Source of the DNA: Saprospiraceae bacterium UBA6168
Lineage (GTDB): Bacteria > Bacteroidota > Bacteroidia > Chitinophagales > Saprospiraceae
Assembly: GCA_002435785.1 (NCBI GenBank)
Contig: DIUC01000048.1
Coordinates: 1-43,000, forward strand
Length of the DNA: 43,000 nucleotides
Direction of reading: 5' to 3'
Every line of letters starts with the position of its first letter. Position 1 is the first letter of the stretch. The translations under genes were made by a program, and so were the position numbers. Positions 1-8,420 of this stretch are shown in pieces. The notes under the pieces were generated by a model. The model was given only the letters and a program-made list of their open reading frames with translations. It made no database searches and was not told where the DNA came from.

Positions 1-20
1 TACATTAAAGTGTCCAGTAG

Positions 21-233
21 CGTACAATTGCGTTACCCGATGATTTCGAAGATGAACCATTGACTACTTGGCACATTGACTTTGATGAAGGTTTTTGGTT
101 TGCGGTAACTTCAGCTTATGACGATAGAGCTGAAATAAATACAGTTGTTTGCATTGATTTGACGAACGTCGGACATAAAAATAAACTTACAAACCTGCTC
201 GATAAAATGAAGGTGGGGTGGCTCCCAAGTTGA
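21..233 (+). pseudogene. C-terminal remnant of an unrecognised gene
   Basis: An open frame of 70 codons runs from just after an in-frame TAG (18-20) to a TGA at 231-233. It has no ATG until its last dozen codons, so it looks like the tail of a longer gene that is broken or frameshifted near the window edge. The peptide is acidic and aromatic at its start (it includes DFEDEPLTTWHIDFDEGFWF) and ends in KVGWLPS. I do not recognise the family. It could also be a short intact gene using a TTG start at 60. Composition is more A/T-rich than the cytochrome gene that follows. Confidence 0.35.
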
Positions 234-251
234 AGCCCTTTACATTTACAT

Positions 252-1310
252 ATGCGTCACCTAACCTCCATATCCCTCCTCCTCTCCGCAACCCTCGCCG
301 TTGCGCAGAACCCCCACGGCCCAGCCCTAAAAATTGACTGCGCCACCTGCCACTCACCCGAACGCTGGAAGATAGCGGCGGAAGCTTGGCGGCAAAAAGA
401 ACTGGTCATCCCCGGCGAGCCGCAGCGCTTCAGCCATGCGCAAACGGACTTCCCGCTGACGGGAAAACACGGCATCGTGGACTGTCGGGACTGCCACAGT
501 TCGCTCGTGTTCGAGGAGGCGCAAACCGCCTGCATCAGCTGCCACACCGACCTGCACCAACAGACGGTGGGCACCGATTGCGCCCGCTGCCACAGCACGG
601 AGCACTGGCTGGTGGACGGCATCACGCAGCTCCATTTTGACAACGGCTTCCCGCTGTTCGGCAACCATGCGGTGGCGGACTGCCGGGAATGTCACACTTC
701 GGAGACGGATATCCGCTTCGACCGCATCGGCAACGACTGCATCAACTGCCACTTCGACGAGTACCAAGCGACGACAGCGCCCGACCACGAGGCGGCGGGG
801 TATTCGACCGACTGCTGGATTTGCCACGATGTGGCCAGTCCGGGCTGGATGTGGACGGGCGGGGCGGGCAACCACAGCTTTTTCCCATTGACAAAAGGCC
901 ACCAAATTGACGACTGCAACCGCTGCCACGTTGGTGGGAACTTTGTGAACACACCGACCGATTGCTTCGCCTGCCACCAGGACGATTTTCAGGCGACGAC
1001 CAGCCCCGACCACGAGGCGGGAGGCTTCCCGACCGACTGCACGGTCTGCCACAACACCGACCCCGGCTGGCCCGCCACGGATTTCACGCAGCACGACCAG
1101 TCTTACTTCCCCATTTTCAGCGGAAAACATGACGGCGAATGGAACGAATGCAACGACTGCCACACGACGGCAGGAAATTTCAAGGCGTTCAGTTGCATTG
1201 ACTGCCACGAGCACGACGACCCCGGCGACCTGGCTGGTGAACACGATGAAGTTTCGGGCTACAGCTATACGAGCCAGGCTTGCTATTCCTGCCACCCAAA
1301 AGGAAACTGA
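252..1310 (+). CDS. Exported 13-haem c-type multihaem cytochrome
   Basis: The 352-residue product has a Sec signal peptide (residues 1 to about 19, ending AVAQ) and then 13 CxxCH haem-attachment motifs, so it should be a periplasmic or outward-facing electron carrier. The motifs fall as one haem, three units of three, and a three-haem cap that begins YFPIFSGKHDGEWN and ends CYSCHP. The same order recurs in the first 360 residues of the giant cytochrome 170 bp downstream, so the two are clear paralogues. There is no transmembrane helix, lipobox or type IX sorting domain. I see no catalytic motif of a known nitrite, tetrathionate or sulfite reductase, so electron transfer is the safest role. 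The start is the ATG just before the signal peptide. Confidence 0.9.
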   Translation: MRHLTSISLLLSATLAVAQNPHGPALKIDCATCHSPERWKIAAEAWRQKELVIPGEPQRFSHAQTDFPLTGKHGIVDCRDCHSSLVFEEAQTACISCHTDLHQQTVGTDCARCHSTEHWLVDGITQLHFDNGFPLFGNHAVADCRECHTSETDIRFDRIGNDCINCHFDEYQATTAPDHEAAGYSTDCWICHDVASPGWMWTGGAGNHSFFPLTKGHQIDDCNRCHVGGNFVNTPTDCFACHQDDFQATTSPDHEAGGFPTDCTVCHNTDPGWPATDFTQHDQSYFPIFSGKHDGEWNECNDCHTTAGNFKAFSCIDCHEHDDPGDLAGEHDEVSGYSYTSQACYSCHPKGN

Positions 1311-1479
1311 TGACAGTAGTCAACCCAAGCGAATTGTTTAACGAATTGAACAAGCATGAACGCCGGTTCGGGGGTCTAAAACGCCCGTTCGGCATATTTG
1401 GCGTCGCTCATTGACAAAAGTCAGCGGGCGATGTCATTTTCGGTCATAGTTTTGTCAAAATTGCCTACAATCGCTTTAC

Positions 1480-4400
1480 GTGTACAAACTTTCGTCCGTC
1501 ATCTTCCTGCTCGGTTTGGCGACAAACATGTTCTCGCAAAACCCACACGGCACAGCCTTGAAAATGGATTGTGCCGCTTGCCACTCGTCGGCGGGGTGGG
1601 AGATTGCGGCAGCGCATTGGCAAACGATTGAACTGCAAAAACCGACCAAATCCAAGACCACCGGGATGCCCATTCCGGTTGACACGTCTCTTTTCCACCA
1701 CAACAAAACAAAATTCCCCCTGCAGGGCCGCCACGCAGCGGTTGAGTGCAGGGATTGCCACGAAACACTCGTGTTTGCTGGCGCAAAAACCGACTGCAAT
1801 TCCTGCCACCTCGACATCCACCAGCAAACGGCGGGCAACGACTGCGCCCGCTGCCACACGCCCAACAACTGGCTGGTGGACAATATCCAAGAACTTCACT
1901 TCGACAACGGCTTCCCGCTCACGGGCGTACACCGGATGGTGAGTTGTGCCGAGTGCCACGTTTCGGAATCGGCGATGCAGTTTGGGCGGAACGGCAACCT
2001 ATGCGTGGACTGCCACCTCAGCGATTTCAACAACACCACCAACCCGAGCCACCCAGGGGCGGGCTTCTCCACGGACTGCCTCGAATGCCACGACCTAAAC
2101 TCGGCTGACTGGAATACGGACAAGGTGGACCACTCCTTTTTCCCGCTGACGAAAGGCCACGAAGTCAACGATTGTGCGAAATGCCACGTCGGAGGCGACT
2201 TCGCCAATACGCCGACCAACTGCTTCGCTTGCCACCAACCCGATTTCGAGGGGGCGTTGAGTCCGAACCACGTACAAGCCAACTTCTCCAACGACTGCGC
2301 CCAGTGCCACACCACCGACCTTGACTGGATGCCAGCGCAGTACCTGTCGCACGACAGCGAGCATTTCCCGATTTACAGCGGCAAGCATCAGGGCGTGTGG
2401 AACAGTTGCACAGAGTGCCATATTGACCCGAACAATTACGCCGTGAACAGTTGCACCATCTGCCACGTGAACCCGGAAACGGACGACGGGCACACGGGCG
2501 TGGCGGGCTATGTTTACGAGAATTCCGCTTGCTTGGCTTGTCACCCGACGGGCGATGCGGACGGCGCTTTTGACCACAATTCGACGGACTTCCCGCTGAC
2601 GGGGGCGCACGTGACTACTGACTGCATCGAGTGCCATGCCAACGGCTACGTGGGTACACCAACGGATTGCGCAAGCTGCCACACCACTGATTTCAACCAA
2701 ACGGCAAACCCAAATCACGTGAGTTTGGGCTTGTCCAACGATTGCGCAAGCTGCCACACGACTGACCCCGGCTGGGCACCTGCGACCTTTGCCAACCACA
2801 ATGATTTTTATGCTTTGAACGGCGCTCACGCAACAATTGCGAACGATTGCGCAAGCTGCCACAACGGGAATTACACGAACACGCCGAACACCTGCGCTGG
2901 CTGCCACACGCCGGACTTCAATGCGGCTGCCGACCCGAACCACGTGGCCAACCAATTCCCGATGGACTGTGCCACCTGCCACTCGGAGAGCGCTTGGGCA
3001 CCTTCGACTTTTGATCACAACGGCGTCTGGCCGTTCACGGGGGCGCACGTTGCGGTAGCAAACGACTGTGCTGCCTGCCACGTCGGCGGTAACTACACGA
3101 CCACACCGACGGACTGTGCCGGCTGCCACACGCCCGATTTCAACCAAAGCGCAAACCCGAACCACGTGGCGCTCGGCCTGCCGAACGACTGTGCGATGTG
3201 CCACACGACGGCACCCAATTGGGCACCTGCGGCGTTCCCCATCCACAATGATTTTTACGCATTGAACGGCGCTCACGCAACGATTGCGAACGACTGCGCC
3301 GCCTGCCACAACGGCAACTACACGAACACGCCGAACACCTGCTTCGGCTGCCACTCGACCGACTACAACACGGCGACGAACCCGAACCACGTAGCGCTCC
3401 AGTTCTCGCAGGACTGTGCGACCTGCCACTCGGAAACCAGTTGGGTGCCCGCAACTTTCGACCACGATGTGCAGCACTTCCCGATTTACAGCGGGGCGCA
3501 CAACGGCGAGTGGGATGCTTGCGTGGATTGCCACACGAACCCGGCGGACTACATGCAGTTCACCTGTACGACCTGCCACACCAACCCCGAAACAAACAAC
3601 GACCACAACGGCGTGGGCGGCTACGTCTATCAAAGTGACGCCTGCTTCGCTTGCCACCCGACGGGTGATGGGGATAATATTTTTGACCACAATACGACGG
3701 CATTCCACCTCTCTGGGGCGCACCTTGGGGCGGATTGTTTGGATTGCCATGCTTCTGGTTTTCAAAATACGCCGACGGACTGTGCGGCCTGCCACATCAC
3801 CGATTTCAACCAAGCCACAAACCCGAACCACACAAGTTTGGGACTGACAAATGATTGCGCCAGTTGCCACACGACTGCACCCGGTTGGTCGCCAGCGACC
3901 TTTGCCAACCACAACGATTTTTATGCTTTGAACGGCGCTCACGCAACGATTGCGAACGACTGCGCCACTTGCCACAATGGCAACTACACGAACACGCCCA
4001 ACACCTGCGCTGGCTGCCACACCCCTGATTTCAATGCGGCTACCGACCCGAACCACGTGGCGAATCAGTTCCCGCAGGACTGTGCGACTTGCCACTCGGA
4101 GTCGGCGTGGATACCGTCAAGTTTCAACCACAACAGCGTCTGGCCGTTCACGGGGGCGCACACGGCGGTGGCGGATGATTGCATCGCTTGCCACGTCGGC
4201 GGCAATTACACGTCCACACCGACGGACTGCGCTGGTTGCCACACGCCCGATTTCAACCAAAGCCTAAACCCGAACCACGTGGCGCTCGGCCTGCCGAACG
4301 ACTGTGCGATGTGCCACACGACGGCACCTGATTGGCAACCTGCTACCTTCCCAATCCACAGTGATTTTTATGTACTAAACGGCGCTCACGCAACGATTGC

Positions 4401-7400
4401 CAACGACTGTGCCGCCTGCCACAACGGCAACTACAACAACACGCCGAACACCTGCTTCGGTTGCCACTCGACCGACTACAACACGGCGACGAACCCGAAC
4501 CACGTGGCGCTCCAATTCTCGCAGGACTGTGCGACCTGCCACTCGGAAACCAGTTGGGTACCTTCCACTTTTGACCACGATGCGCAGCACTTCCCGATTT
4601 ATAGTGGGGCGCACAACGGCGAGTGGGATGCTTGCGTGGACTGCCACACGAACCCGGCGGACTACATGCAGTTCACCTGTACGACCTGCCACACCAACCC
4701 CGAAACAAATAACGACCACAACGGCGTGGGCGGCTACGTCTATCAAAGCGACGCCTGCTTGGCTTGCCACCCGACGGGCAGTGGCGACGATAATTTTGAC
4801 CACAACTTGACGGGGTTCATGCTCACGGGGGCGCACCTTTCGGCGGAATGTTTGGACTGCCACTCGGCGGGTTTTCAGGGTACGCCGACGAACTGTGCGG
4901 CTTGCCACACCAACGATTTCAACCAAAGCCAAAACCCGAACCACGTGGCGCTGAACTTCTCGACCGACTGTGCTACATGCCACACGACGCAGCCCGATTG
5001 GGCACCTGCGACGCTTGCGAACCACAATGATTTTTACGCTTTGAACGGCGCTCACGCAACGATTGCGAACGACTGCGCCGCTTGCCACAACGGCAACTAC
5101 AACAACACGCCCAACACTTGCATCGGCTGTCACACCTCGGATTTCAACGCCACCACCGACCCCGACCACGAGGCGAACCAGTTCCCGACGGACTGCCAGG
5201 ACTGCCACACGGAGAGCACTTGGGTGCCTTCGACGTTTGACCACAACGGGGTTTGGCCGTTCACGGGGGCGCATGTTGCGGTGTCGAACGATTGCGCCGC
5301 TTGCCACACCAACGGCAACTACTCGACCACACCGACCACTTGCAACGGCTGCCACACGCCCGATTTCAACGGCTCGGCGAACCCGAACCACGTGGCCCTG
5401 AACCTCCCGAACGACTGTGCGATGTGCCACACCACGGCACCTGATTGGATGCCTGCGCAGTTCCCGATTCACGACGATTTTTATCCATTGAACGGTGCTC
5501 ACGCAACCATTGCGAACGACTGTGCCGCCTGTCACAACGGCAACTACAACAATACGCCGAACACCTGCTACGGCTGCCACACGACGGACTTCAATGGCAC
5601 GACGAACCCGAACCACCAGCAAGCAGGCTTTTCAACAGACTGCACGACTTGCCACACGGAGACGGCTTGGGTGCCCGCCAATTTCGACCACGATGCGCAG
5701 TACTTCCCGATTTACAGTGGGGCGCACGATGGCGAATGGAATGCTTGCGTGGACTGCCACAACAACCCGAACAATTTTGCGGAGTTCACCTGTACGACCT
5801 GCCACGTGAACCCGGAAACGAACAACCAGCACAATGGCATCAATGGCTATTCGTACAACAGCAGCGCTTGTTTTGCTTGTCACCCGACGGGCGATGGCCA
5901 AGGTGGTTTTGACCACAACAACACGGGCTTTCCACTGACTGGGGCGCACATCACGGCAGACTGTATTGACTGCCACGCCAACGGCTACGCTGGGACGCCG
6001 ACGGATTGTGCAGCTTGCCACGCCACCGATTTTAACCAAAGCCAAAACCCGAACCACGTGACGCTCGGCCTGTCAAATGATTGCGCAAGCTGCCACACGA
6101 CGTCGCCGGGCTGGGCCCCTGCCACTTTTGCCAACCACGATGATTTCTACCCGCTGACGGGGGCGCACGTGCCGGTCGCAAACGACTGTGCCGCTTGCCA
6201 CAACGGCAACTACAACAACACGCCGAACACCTGCAACGGTTGCCACACCCCAGACTACAACAGTAGCACGAACCCGAACCACGTGGCGCTGAACCTGCCT
6301 ACGGATTGTGAATCTTGCCACACGACCGCATCGGACTGGCAACCTGCCACCTTTGCCATCCACAATCAGTTTTACCAACTGAACGGTGCTCACGCAACGA
6401 TTGCGAACGATTGCGCAGCCTGCCACAACGGCAACTACAACAACACGCCGAACACTTGCGTCGGCTGCCACTTGGCGGACTTCAACGGCACGACGAACCC
6501 CGACCACGAGGCGGCCAACTTCCCGACGACCTGCAACGATTGCCACACGGAAACGGCTTGGGTGCCCGCCAATTTTGACCACAACCAATTCTGGCCGATA
6601 ACTGGGGCGCATATTCCGATTCAGACCGACTGCGCCGCTTGCCACGTCGGCGGCAACTACAACAACACGCCGAACACCTGCGCTGGCTGCCACACGCCCG
6701 ACTACAACAGCAGCACGAACCCGAACCACGTAGCGCTGAACCTGCCGACGGATTGTGAATCTTGCCACACGACCGCACCGGATTGGCAACCTGCGACTTT
6801 TGCCATCCACAACCAATTTTACCAGTTAAATGGCGCTCACGCAACGATTGCGAACGATTGCGCAGCCTGTCACAACGGCAATTACAACAATACGCCGAAC
6901 ACCTGTGTAGGCTGTCACTTGGCGGATTATAACGGCACGTCGAACCCCGACCACGAGGCCGCCAATTTCCCGACGACCTGCAACGATTGCCACACGGAGA
7001 CGGCTTGGGTGCCCGCTAATTTCAATCACAATAGTTTTTGGCCAATAACGGGAGCGCATATTCCGATTCAAAATGATTGCGCCGCATGCCACATCGGCGG
7101 CAACTACAACAACACGCCGAACACTTGCGCTGGCTGCCACACCCCGGACTACAACAGCAGCACGAACCCGAACCACGTGGCGCTTTCCTTGCCGACCGAC
7201 TGTGCCATGTGCCATACCACTGTCCCCGATTGGAACCCTGCGACGTTCCCGATACACAACCAGTTTTGGCCGTTCGTCGGGGCGCACGTGGCCATCCAAA
7301 ATGACTGCGCTGCCTGTCACAACGGCAATTACAACAACACGCCGAACACTTGCTACGGCTGCCACGCCTCCGACTACAACGGGGCGAACAACCCGAATCA

Positions 7401-7695
7401 CCAATCGGCTGGCTTCCCGACGACATGCGAAAATTGCCATTCCCAGAATGCCTGGTCGCCCGCCAACTTCAACCATGACAATATGTATTTTCCAATTTAT
7501 AGCGGCAAGCACGAGGGAGAGTGGGACAATTGCAACGAATGCCACACGACGCCAAACAACTACTCGCTGTTCAGTTGCATTGACTGCCACGAGCATGATA
7601 ACCAAAACGATGTGGACGACGATCACCAAGGCGTAAATGGGTATCAGTATAACAGCCCGGCCTGCTATGCTTGCCACCCGGATGGGGAGGATTGA
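1480..7695 (+). CDS. Giant exported multihaem cytochrome c, about 82 haems
   Basis: The 2,071-residue product starts at a GTG (1480) directly before a signal peptide (MYKLSSVIFLLGLATNMFSQ). No in-frame ATG precedes the signal, which supports the GTG. I count 82 CxxCH motifs, about one per 25 residues, with no other recognisable domain, no membrane helix and no type IX sorting signal. Residues 1-358 hold 13 haems and match the upstream paralogue. Then come three 371-residue blocks of 15 haems and a last block of 24. The basic unit is three haems in about 60 residues: CxxCH-NGNYxNTP, CxGCH-xxDYN-NPNH, CxxCH-xxxxW followed by GAH. Every block ends in a cap with FPIYSG(A/K)H and a final CHPTG or CHPDG. 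Many extra His residues (NPNH, GAH, HN) could be distal haem ligands. A conductive periplasmic or extracellular role is likely but inferred. The tandem DNA repeats make the copy number sensitive to assembly error. Confidence 0.92.
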   Translation: MYKLSSVIFLLGLATNMFSQNPHGTALKMDCAACHSSAGWEIAAAHWQTIELQKPTKSKTTGMPIPVDTSLFHHNKTKFPLQGRHAAVECRDCHETLVFAGAKTDCNSCHLDIHQQTAGNDCARCHTPNNWLVDNIQELHFDNGFPLTGVHRMVSCAECHVSESAMQFGRNGNLCVDCHLSDFNNTTNPSHPGAGFSTDCLECHDLNSADWNTDKVDHSFFPLTKGHEVNDCAKCHVGGDFANTPTNCFACHQPDFEGALSPNHVQANFSNDCAQCHTTDLDWMPAQYLSHDSEHFPIYSGKHQGVWNSCTECHIDPNNYAVNSCTICHVNPETDDGHTGVAGYVYENSACLACHPTGDADGAFDHNSTDFPLTGAHVTTDCIECHANGYVGTPTDCASCHTTDFNQTANPNHVSLGLSNDCASCHTTDPGWAPATFANHNDFYALNGAHATIANDCASCHNGNYTNTPNTCAGCHTPDFNAAADPNHVANQFPMDCATCHSESAWAPSTFDHNGVWPFTGAHVAVANDCAACHVGGNYTTTPTDCAGCHTPDFNQSANPNHVALGLPNDCAMCHTTAPNWAPAAFPIHNDFYALNGAHATIANDCAACHNGNYTNTPNTCFGCHSTDYNTATNPNHVALQFSQDCATCHSETSWVPATFDHDVQHFPIYSGAHNGEWDACVDCHTNPADYMQFTCTTCHTNPETNNDHNGVGGYVYQSDACFACHPTGDGDNIFDHNTTAFHLSGAHLGADCLDCHASGFQNTPTDCAACHITDFNQATNPNHTSLGLTNDCASCHTTAPGWSPATFANHNDFYALNGAHATIANDCATCHNGNYTNTPNTCAGCHTPDFNAATDPNHVANQFPQDCATCHSESAWIPSSFNHNSVWPFTGAHTAVADDCIACHVGGNYTSTPTDCAGCHTPDFNQSLNPNHVALGLPNDCAMCHTTAPDWQPATFPIHSDFYVLNGAHATIANDCAACHNGNYNNTPNTCFGCHSTDYNTATNPNHVALQFSQDCATCHSETSWVPSTFDHDAQHFPIYSGAHNGEWDACVDCHTNPADYMQFTCTTCHTNPETNNDHNGVGGYVYQSDACLACHPTGSGDDNFDHNLTGFMLTGAHLSAECLDCHSAGFQGTPTNCAACHTNDFNQSQNPNHVALNFSTDCATCHTTQPDWAPATLANHNDFYALNGAHATIANDCAACHNGNYNNTPNTCIGCHTSDFNATTDPDHEANQFPTDCQDCHTESTWVPSTFDHNGVWPFTGAHVAVSNDCAACHTNGNYSTTPTTCNGCHTPDFNGSANPNHVALNLPNDCAMCHTTAPDWMPAQFPIHDDFYPLNGAHATIANDCAACHNGNYNNTPNTCYGCHTTDFNGTTNPNHQQAGFSTDCTTCHTETAWVPANFDHDAQYFPIYSGAHDGEWNACVDCHNNPNNFAEFTCTTCHVNPETNNQHNGINGYSYNSSACFACHPTGDGQGGFDHNNTGFPLTGAHITADCIDCHANGYAGTPTDCAACHATDFNQSQNPNHVTLGLSNDCASCHTTSPGWAPATFANHDDFYPLTGAHVPVANDCAACHNGNYNNTPNTCNGCHTPDYNSSTNPNHVALNLPTDCESCHTTASDWQPATFAIHNQFYQLNGAHATIANDCAACHNGNYNNTPNTCVGCHLADFNGTTNPDHEAANFPTTCNDCHTETAWVPANFDHNQFWPITGAHIPIQTDCAACHVGGNYNNTPNTCAGCHTPDYNSSTNPNHVALNLPTDCESCHTTAPDWQPATFAIHNQFYQLNGAHATIANDCAACHNGNYNNTPNTCVGCHLADYNGTSNPDHEAANFPTTCNDCHTETAWVPANFNHNSFWPITGAHIPIQNDCAACHIGGNYNNTPNTCAGCHTPDYNSSTNPNHVALSLPTDCAMCHTTVPDWNPATFPIHNQFWPFVGAHVAIQNDCAACHNGNYNNTPNTCYGCHASDYNGANNPNHQSAGFPTTCENCHSQNAWSPANFNHDNMYFPIYSGKHEGEWDNCNECHTTPNNYSLFSCIDCHEHDNQNDVDDDHQGVNGYQYNSPACYACHPDGED
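2554..5892 (+). repeat. Three tandem 1,113-bp coding super-repeats
   Basis: Inside the giant cytochrome, the blocks 2554-3666, 3667-4779 and 4780-5892 are each exactly 1,113 bp (371 codons, 15 haems). The equivalent cap codons lie at 2359, 3472, 4585 and 5698, all 1,113 bp apart. Blocks one and two are nearly identical at DNA level around the cap (about 3,470-3,660 and 4,580-4,770), which points to recent duplication or gene conversion. The following block (5893-7695) is longer by 672 bp, equal to nine more haems. Confidence 0.9.
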
Positions 7696-7737
7696 GACCT
7701 CACCCCCGGCCACTCTCCTACGAGGAGAGGGGAGCAG
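7696..7737. repeat. Palindromic dispersed repeat, copy 1
   Basis: Starts right after the stop codon of the giant cytochrome. It has the arm CCTCACCCCCGGCC and the palindromic core CTCTCCTACGAGGAGAGG. The same family recurs at 7830, 7921 and 8367. It could fold into a hairpin and end transcription, but no T-run follows. Confidence 0.8.
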
Positions 7738-7829
7738 TGATCGGGATTTTGGGGGATTGGCCGACTATTATAGCCTGGCTGTTAGGGCTGCCTTGTGGCA
7801 GCCAAAAGGGGCATGACTGGAAACAGAGA

Positions 7830-7872
7830 GACCTCACCCCCGACCCCTCTCCTGCGAGGAGAGGGGGGCAGT
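7830..7872. repeat. Palindromic dispersed repeat, copy 2
   Basis: Close relative of copy 1, in the same orientation, with the core CTCTCCTGCGAGGAGAG. It is in inverted orientation to copy 3 at 7921, so the two could pair across about 50 bp. Confidence 0.8.
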
Positions 7873-7915
7873 GGTGCTATTCTAACGGTCTTGTTTATTT
7901 GAAATATCCGAGGGG

Positions 7916-8326
7916 CTACTCCCCTCTCCTGCGAGGAGAGGGGTCGGGGGTGAGGTGCTGACGAATTTCCACCAGCACCTCCTTCAAGTTTTGCTCGACT
8001 TGTTCATTGGTGAATCGAACCACCGTGAGGCCCATTTGCGCCAACTCTTCAGTTCGCCATTTATCGTAGGCTTGTTGGTCAACCAAATTGTGGTAGCCGC
8101 CATCAACTTCGATGACTAACTGGCATTCATGACAATAGAAATCGGCGACAAAGGTGCCGATAGGGTGCTGCCTACGGATTTTGCAGTTGTTTTGGCGACG
8201 GTTTCGGAGGAACTTCCAAAGCGTTTCTTCTGCTTCCGTGGATGCTTGGCGCAGGTACTTGGCGTTGCTAAAAGTAGATGACTTAGCCCCTTTCCAAAGG
8301 TCAATCTCTGTGTAGGTTTTTCTCAT
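7916..8326 (-). CDS. DUF559 family endonuclease-like protein
   Basis: The 136-residue product has the DUF559 pattern, a small nuclease fold related to Vsr and PD-(D/E)XK enzymes: an N-terminal stretch with EAEETLWKFLRNR, then FVADFYC and LVIEVDGGYH, which carry the likely catalytic Asp and Glu, and an ending around VRFTNEQV. I chose the ATG at 8326 because residues before it are read from repeat DNA. The final LTPDPSPRRRGE is encoded by a palindromic repeat, and further copies lie on both sides (7696, 7830, 8367). The gene lies opposite to its neighbours. Its cellular role is unknown; a link between this nuclease and the repeats is inference. Confidence 0.85.
   Translation of the reverse strand: MRKTYTEIDLWKGAKSSTFSNAKYLRQASTEAEETLWKFLRNRRQNNCKIRRQHPIGTFVADFYCHECQLVIEVDGGYHNLVDQQAYDKWRTEELAQMGLTVVRFTNEQVEQNLKEVLVEIRQHLTPDPSPRRRGE
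7921..7957. repeat. Palindromic dispersed repeat, copy 3, overlapping a gene end
   Basis: Inverted copy of the 7830 repeat. The last dozen codons of the minus-strand DUF559 gene (peptide LTPDPSPRRRGE) are read from this repeat and its edge, so the repeat supplies the gene's tail. Confidence 0.8.
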
Positions 8327-8366
8327 GTTGTTTTGCTTTTTGCTCGTGCAAAAATAAAAAAATACT

Positions 8367-8410
8367 TCGCCCCCGACCCCTCTCCACGTAGGAGGGGGCA
8401 GGGGTGAGGC
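8367..8410. repeat. Palindromic dispersed repeat, copy 4
   Basis: Contains CCCCCGACCCCTCTCC, a short loop, then GGAGGGGGCAGGGGTGAGG. It ends 10 bp before the start of the outer-membrane protein gene at 8421, inside the region that should hold the promoter or leader of that gene. Confidence 0.75.
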
Positions 8411-8420
8411 GACAATACTA

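Noticed and set aside
2095..4095. Long open frame of 666 codons antisense to the giant cytochrome
   Set aside because: It follows from the repeated codon pattern of the cytochrome. The peptide is a Val/Arg/Ala-rich shadow with no domain or signal. The same holds for the minus-strand frames 4375-5622, 6073-6816 and 6826-7713.
1480..7695. Giant cytochrome as a catalytic reductase
   Set aside because: No active-site haem motif such as CxxCK and no known catalytic domain was seen; all sites are plain CxxCH.
7671..7961. Open frame of 96 codons after the giant cytochrome
   Set aside because: It is made of the palindromic repeats (HPRPLSYEERG and LTPDPSPARRGG are repeat translations) and overlaps the cytochrome's end.
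7696..8410. Possible CRISPR array
   Set aside because: The repeats are palindromic, few, of mixed orientation and irregularly spaced, with a gene between them and no cas genes.
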